A stretch of 64,000 nt of DNA from Myxococcales bacterium (lineage in GTDB: Bacteria; Myxococcota_A; UBA796; GCA-2862545), in contig JAHQVJ010000164.1 of the NCBI GenBank assembly GCA_019634415.1, forward strand, positions 1 to 64,000, written 5' to 3'. Numbering within the stretch: the first letter of the stretch is position 1; each line of letters opens with the position of its first letter. Below, piece by piece: positions 62,314-64,000 of this stretch. The position numbers and the translations under genes are program-made. Below the pieces are notes generated by a model that worked only from the letters and a program-made list of their open reading frames with translations, was not told the origin of the DNA and did not search any database.

Positions 62314-63207
62314 ATGCTCGTGTCGTCGCTGTCCTTGGTCACCTGGAACGTGCGGTACTTCAGCCAGCGGCTGCAGGGCTTGGCCGCCAGCCGACACACC
62401 ATGCGCGCCGTCGCGGACGCGCTGGTGGCACTCGATCCGCTCCCGGACGTCATCGCGCTGCAGGAAGTGGAGACGCGCTCGCTACGAGGCGGCCTGCACC
62501 CCGCGGGCATGCTCCGTCGCTTCACCAGCTGCCTGCGCGCGTCGCTGGTGGCCGCCGATCATCGTCGCCGCCTGACGTCGCTGTACTACCCGGCACACCG
62601 CTACGCCCTCGGTCCCATCAACGTGTTCACCACGGGGCTGGCGCTGGTGGTGACCGATCGGGTGAAGATCCTGGACCACGACGCCGGGGCCCCCTCGCCC
62701 ATCACCCACGTGCGGCTTCCGGCGTTTCGCCACCTCAAGCAGCGCCGCGTGGTGGGGTTTGCACGACTCGCCGCCACCGACGGTGGGGCGGCCTTCGACG
62801 TCTACAACACCCACCTGTCGCTGCCCGCGTTCTTGGAGGGCGGACCCCACACGCTCCCGGAGCGCATGGGCTCGGGCAGCAACCAGCTCGAGGAGGTGGA
62901 GCACCTCCTCGGCGTGGTGGGTCGGCATCGCAGCGACGCCGCCATCATCGTGGGAGACTTCAACAGCGCGCCGGGCTCGCGCGCCCACCGCGCCATCCTC
63001 GACGCCGGCTGGGTGGATCCCACCCCAGAGGCCGATCGCGACATCGCCACGGCCGGCTTCCTGGACAGGCGCATGCACATCGATCACGTCTTCGCGACCC
63101 CTGCGGTGCGCTGGCAGCGCCTCACCACTCACTCCATCGACGCCGAGCCGTTCCGTCGGCTGTCGGATCACGCGCCGAAGGTGGGCGTGCTGCAGCCAGC
63201 AGGATGA
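62314..63207 (+). CDS. endonuclease/exonuclease/phosphatase family protein
   Basis: The protein is about 297 residues. Features are SLVTWNVRYFS (Asn), DVIALQEVETR (Glu), FDVYNTHLSLP, IIVGDFNSAPGS (Asp/Asn) and the terminal LSDHAPKVGVL (His). These are the DNase I-like metal and catalytic residues. It could act on DNA, RNA, phosphoinositides or sphingomyelin-type substrates. It overlaps the downstream sensor gene (ATGA). Confidence 0.9.
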   Translation: MLVSSLSLVTWNVRYFSQRLQGLAASRHTMRAVADALVALDPLPDVIALQEVETRSLRGGLHPAGMLRRFTSCLRASLVAADHRRRLTSLYYPAHRYALGPINVFTTGLALVVTDRVKILDHDAGAPSPITHVRLPAFRHLKQRRVVGFARLAATDGGAAFDVYNTHLSLPAFLEGGPHTLPERMGSGSNQLEEVEHLLGVVGRHRSDAAIIVGDFNSAPGSRAHRAILDAGWVDPTPEADRDIATAGFLDRRMHIDHVFATPAVRWQRLTTHSIDAEPFRRLSDHAPKVGVLQPAG

Positions 63208-64000
63208 TGCTGCAGCCCGCCCCCATGATCGACGTGGGCGCCTTCGTGGCCCTGGCCGCCACGCTGATCGGTCTGCGCTCCGTCCGCCCCCTGCCCTACC
63301 TGCACCTGTGGGCAGGCGCCTGGTTGTGCGGTGCGCTGGCCTGTCTTCCCCGCTTCGTTCGGGAAGGACCGGAGGCCCTCGACCTGGTGCGCTGGCTGGC
63401 CCTGGCGATCCACATCGCGCTGCTGGTGGAGGGAGCCCGTCGGTTCCGCGGCTACGCCGCCATCGGCCGGACTCCCTGGCTGATGTCCATCGTGGCCATC
63501 ACCGTGGGCTTGTCCCTCAGCGCCACGGCTCCCTTGGGATGGGCCGAGGGACTCATCACGGCGGGCGCGGCCTTCGCGGCGTCGTACGTGGGCGTGGCGG
63601 TGTGGGTGGATCGCCCCTCGGGCTGGGGATCCTGGGTGGCGGGCATGGCGCACGTGGGGCTGGCCGGGCTGGGACTCACCTCGCTGATCCGACCCCTCGG
63701 CCCTTGGCAGGAGCCCGTGCGAGCTGGGCTCGCCACGGCCGTCGCCGTCGGCATGGTGGGACTGACGGTGCAGCGCGCGCTGTCGCGCGCCCATCGGCAG
63801 CAAGAGCGCTACCGCGAGCTGTTCGACGGGCTGGTGGATGGGCGCCTGCGGCTGGACGACTCGGGCACCCCCACCTACGCCAATCGCTCCCTGGCCCGCC
63901 TCCTCGGCTTCGACGAGCCCGCCGAGCTGCTGGCCGCCGAGCCCGCAGAGGTGTTCGGCGACACCCTCACCGAGCTGCTGGCGGATCAGGACGGAGGAGC
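63204..64000 (+). CDS. membrane sensor with PAS domain, 3' truncated by window end
   Basis: The open frame starts at an ATG overlapping the stop of the previous gene and runs off the window, giving about 265 residues. Residues 1 to about 190 hold several membrane helices (FVALAATLIGL, ALDLVRWLALAIHIALLV, WLMSIVAITVGLSLSATAPL, GWAEGLITAGAAFAASYVGVAVWV). After that come a coiled helix (QQERYRELFDGLVDGRLRLDD) and the beginning of a PAS domain (PTYANRSLARLLGFDEPAELL). The output part, likely a histidine kinase or cyclase, is outside the window. Confidence 0.75.
   Translation, partial: MMLQPAPMIDVGAFVALAATLIGLRSVRPLPYLHLWAGAWLCGALACLPRFVREGPEALDLVRWLALAIHIALLVEGARRFRGYAAIGRTPWLMSIVAITVGLSLSATAPLGWAEGLITAGAAFAASYVGVAVWVDRPSGWGSWVAGMAHVGLAGLGLTSLIRPLGPWQEPVRAGLATAVAVGMVGLTVQRALSRAHRQQERYRELFDGLVDGRLRLDDSGTPTYANRSLARLLGFDEPAELLAAEPAEVFGDTLTELLADQDGG

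Noticed and set aside
1..64000. tRNA, rRNA, CRISPR array, integrase or transposase genes
   Set aside because: I looked for cloverleaf, repeat-spacer and DDE/tyrosine recombinase patterns and saw none, though a tRNA could escape inspection by eye.

Overview
The window is GC-rich throughout, with strong G/C preference at third codon positions and coding on both strands. Many genes encode exported lipoproteins with Asp/Thr/Pro-rich linkers after the lipobox cysteine. There are also a eukaryote-like Ser/Thr kinase, a CHAT protease, FG-GAP repeats, CotH/VTC genes and many one-component regulators. This suggests a Gram-negative, probably Myxococcota-like (former deltaproteobacterial) genome. That is inference: no rRNA, tRNA or other marker gene was seen. 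I found no integrase, transposase, CRISPR array or phage module.

Layout. 1-2.9 kb: a truncated AraC-type regulator, a lipoprotein, an HTH-glyoxalase fusion and an erythromycin-esterase-like lipoprotein. 2.9-6.5 kb: a lipid block in which btaA-btaB (betaine lipid synthesis) converges on a three-domain membrane protein (Mpo1-like, oxygenase-like and phospholipid-methyltransferase-like parts). 6.5-11.3 kb: a CHAT-protease lipoprotein followed by a subtilisin-like lipoprotein. 11.3-18.9 kb: an FG-GAP lipoprotein, a glyoxalase-family protein, a MocR regulator with a nearby operator cluster, a Uma2 nuclease-fold protein and a hydrolase/beta-barrel pair. 18.9-30 kb: small lipoproteins, a quinone-oxidoreductase-like enzyme, a thiolase divergent from an SDR-LysR pair, a TetR/membrane-protein pair sharing an operator, a COQ4-like protein and a TMTC-like glycosyltransferase. 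30-39 kb: a PDZ protein, fused aspartokinase/diaminopimelate decarboxylase, two paralogous lipoproteins around a beta-barrel, quinolinate synthase, a multi-CxxCH lipoprotein and a Ser/Thr kinase.

39-51 kb: a very large secreted beta-sandwich protein divided by one in-frame amber codon, a TPR/alpha-beta-hydrolase/ankyrin lipoprotein whose nucleophile position is Gly instead of Ser, a lipoprotein, and a STAND ATPase with a C-terminal DNA-binding-like domain. 51-57 kb: an SPFH-like lipoprotein, a lamin-tail lipoprotein, and a tightly overlapping five-gene operon (ferritin-like lipoprotein, CotH, VTC, DUF4956, DUF2490). 57-64 kb: LysR, a lipoprotein with a duplicated motif, a trypsin-like protease, a metallo-beta-lactamase/nucleotidyltransferase pair, an endonuclease/exonuclease/phosphatase-family protein and a truncated PAS sensor.

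The strongest candidates for a new system are the two-protease surface pair (6.6-11.3 kb), the CotH-VTC-DUF4956-DUF2490-ferritin operon (52.6-57.1 kb), and the lipid-modification block with its three-domain enzyme (2.9-6.5 kb). Smaller leads are the amber-split giant protein, a dispersed palindromic hairpin family and the ATTGTACCC operator cluster next to the MocR gene.
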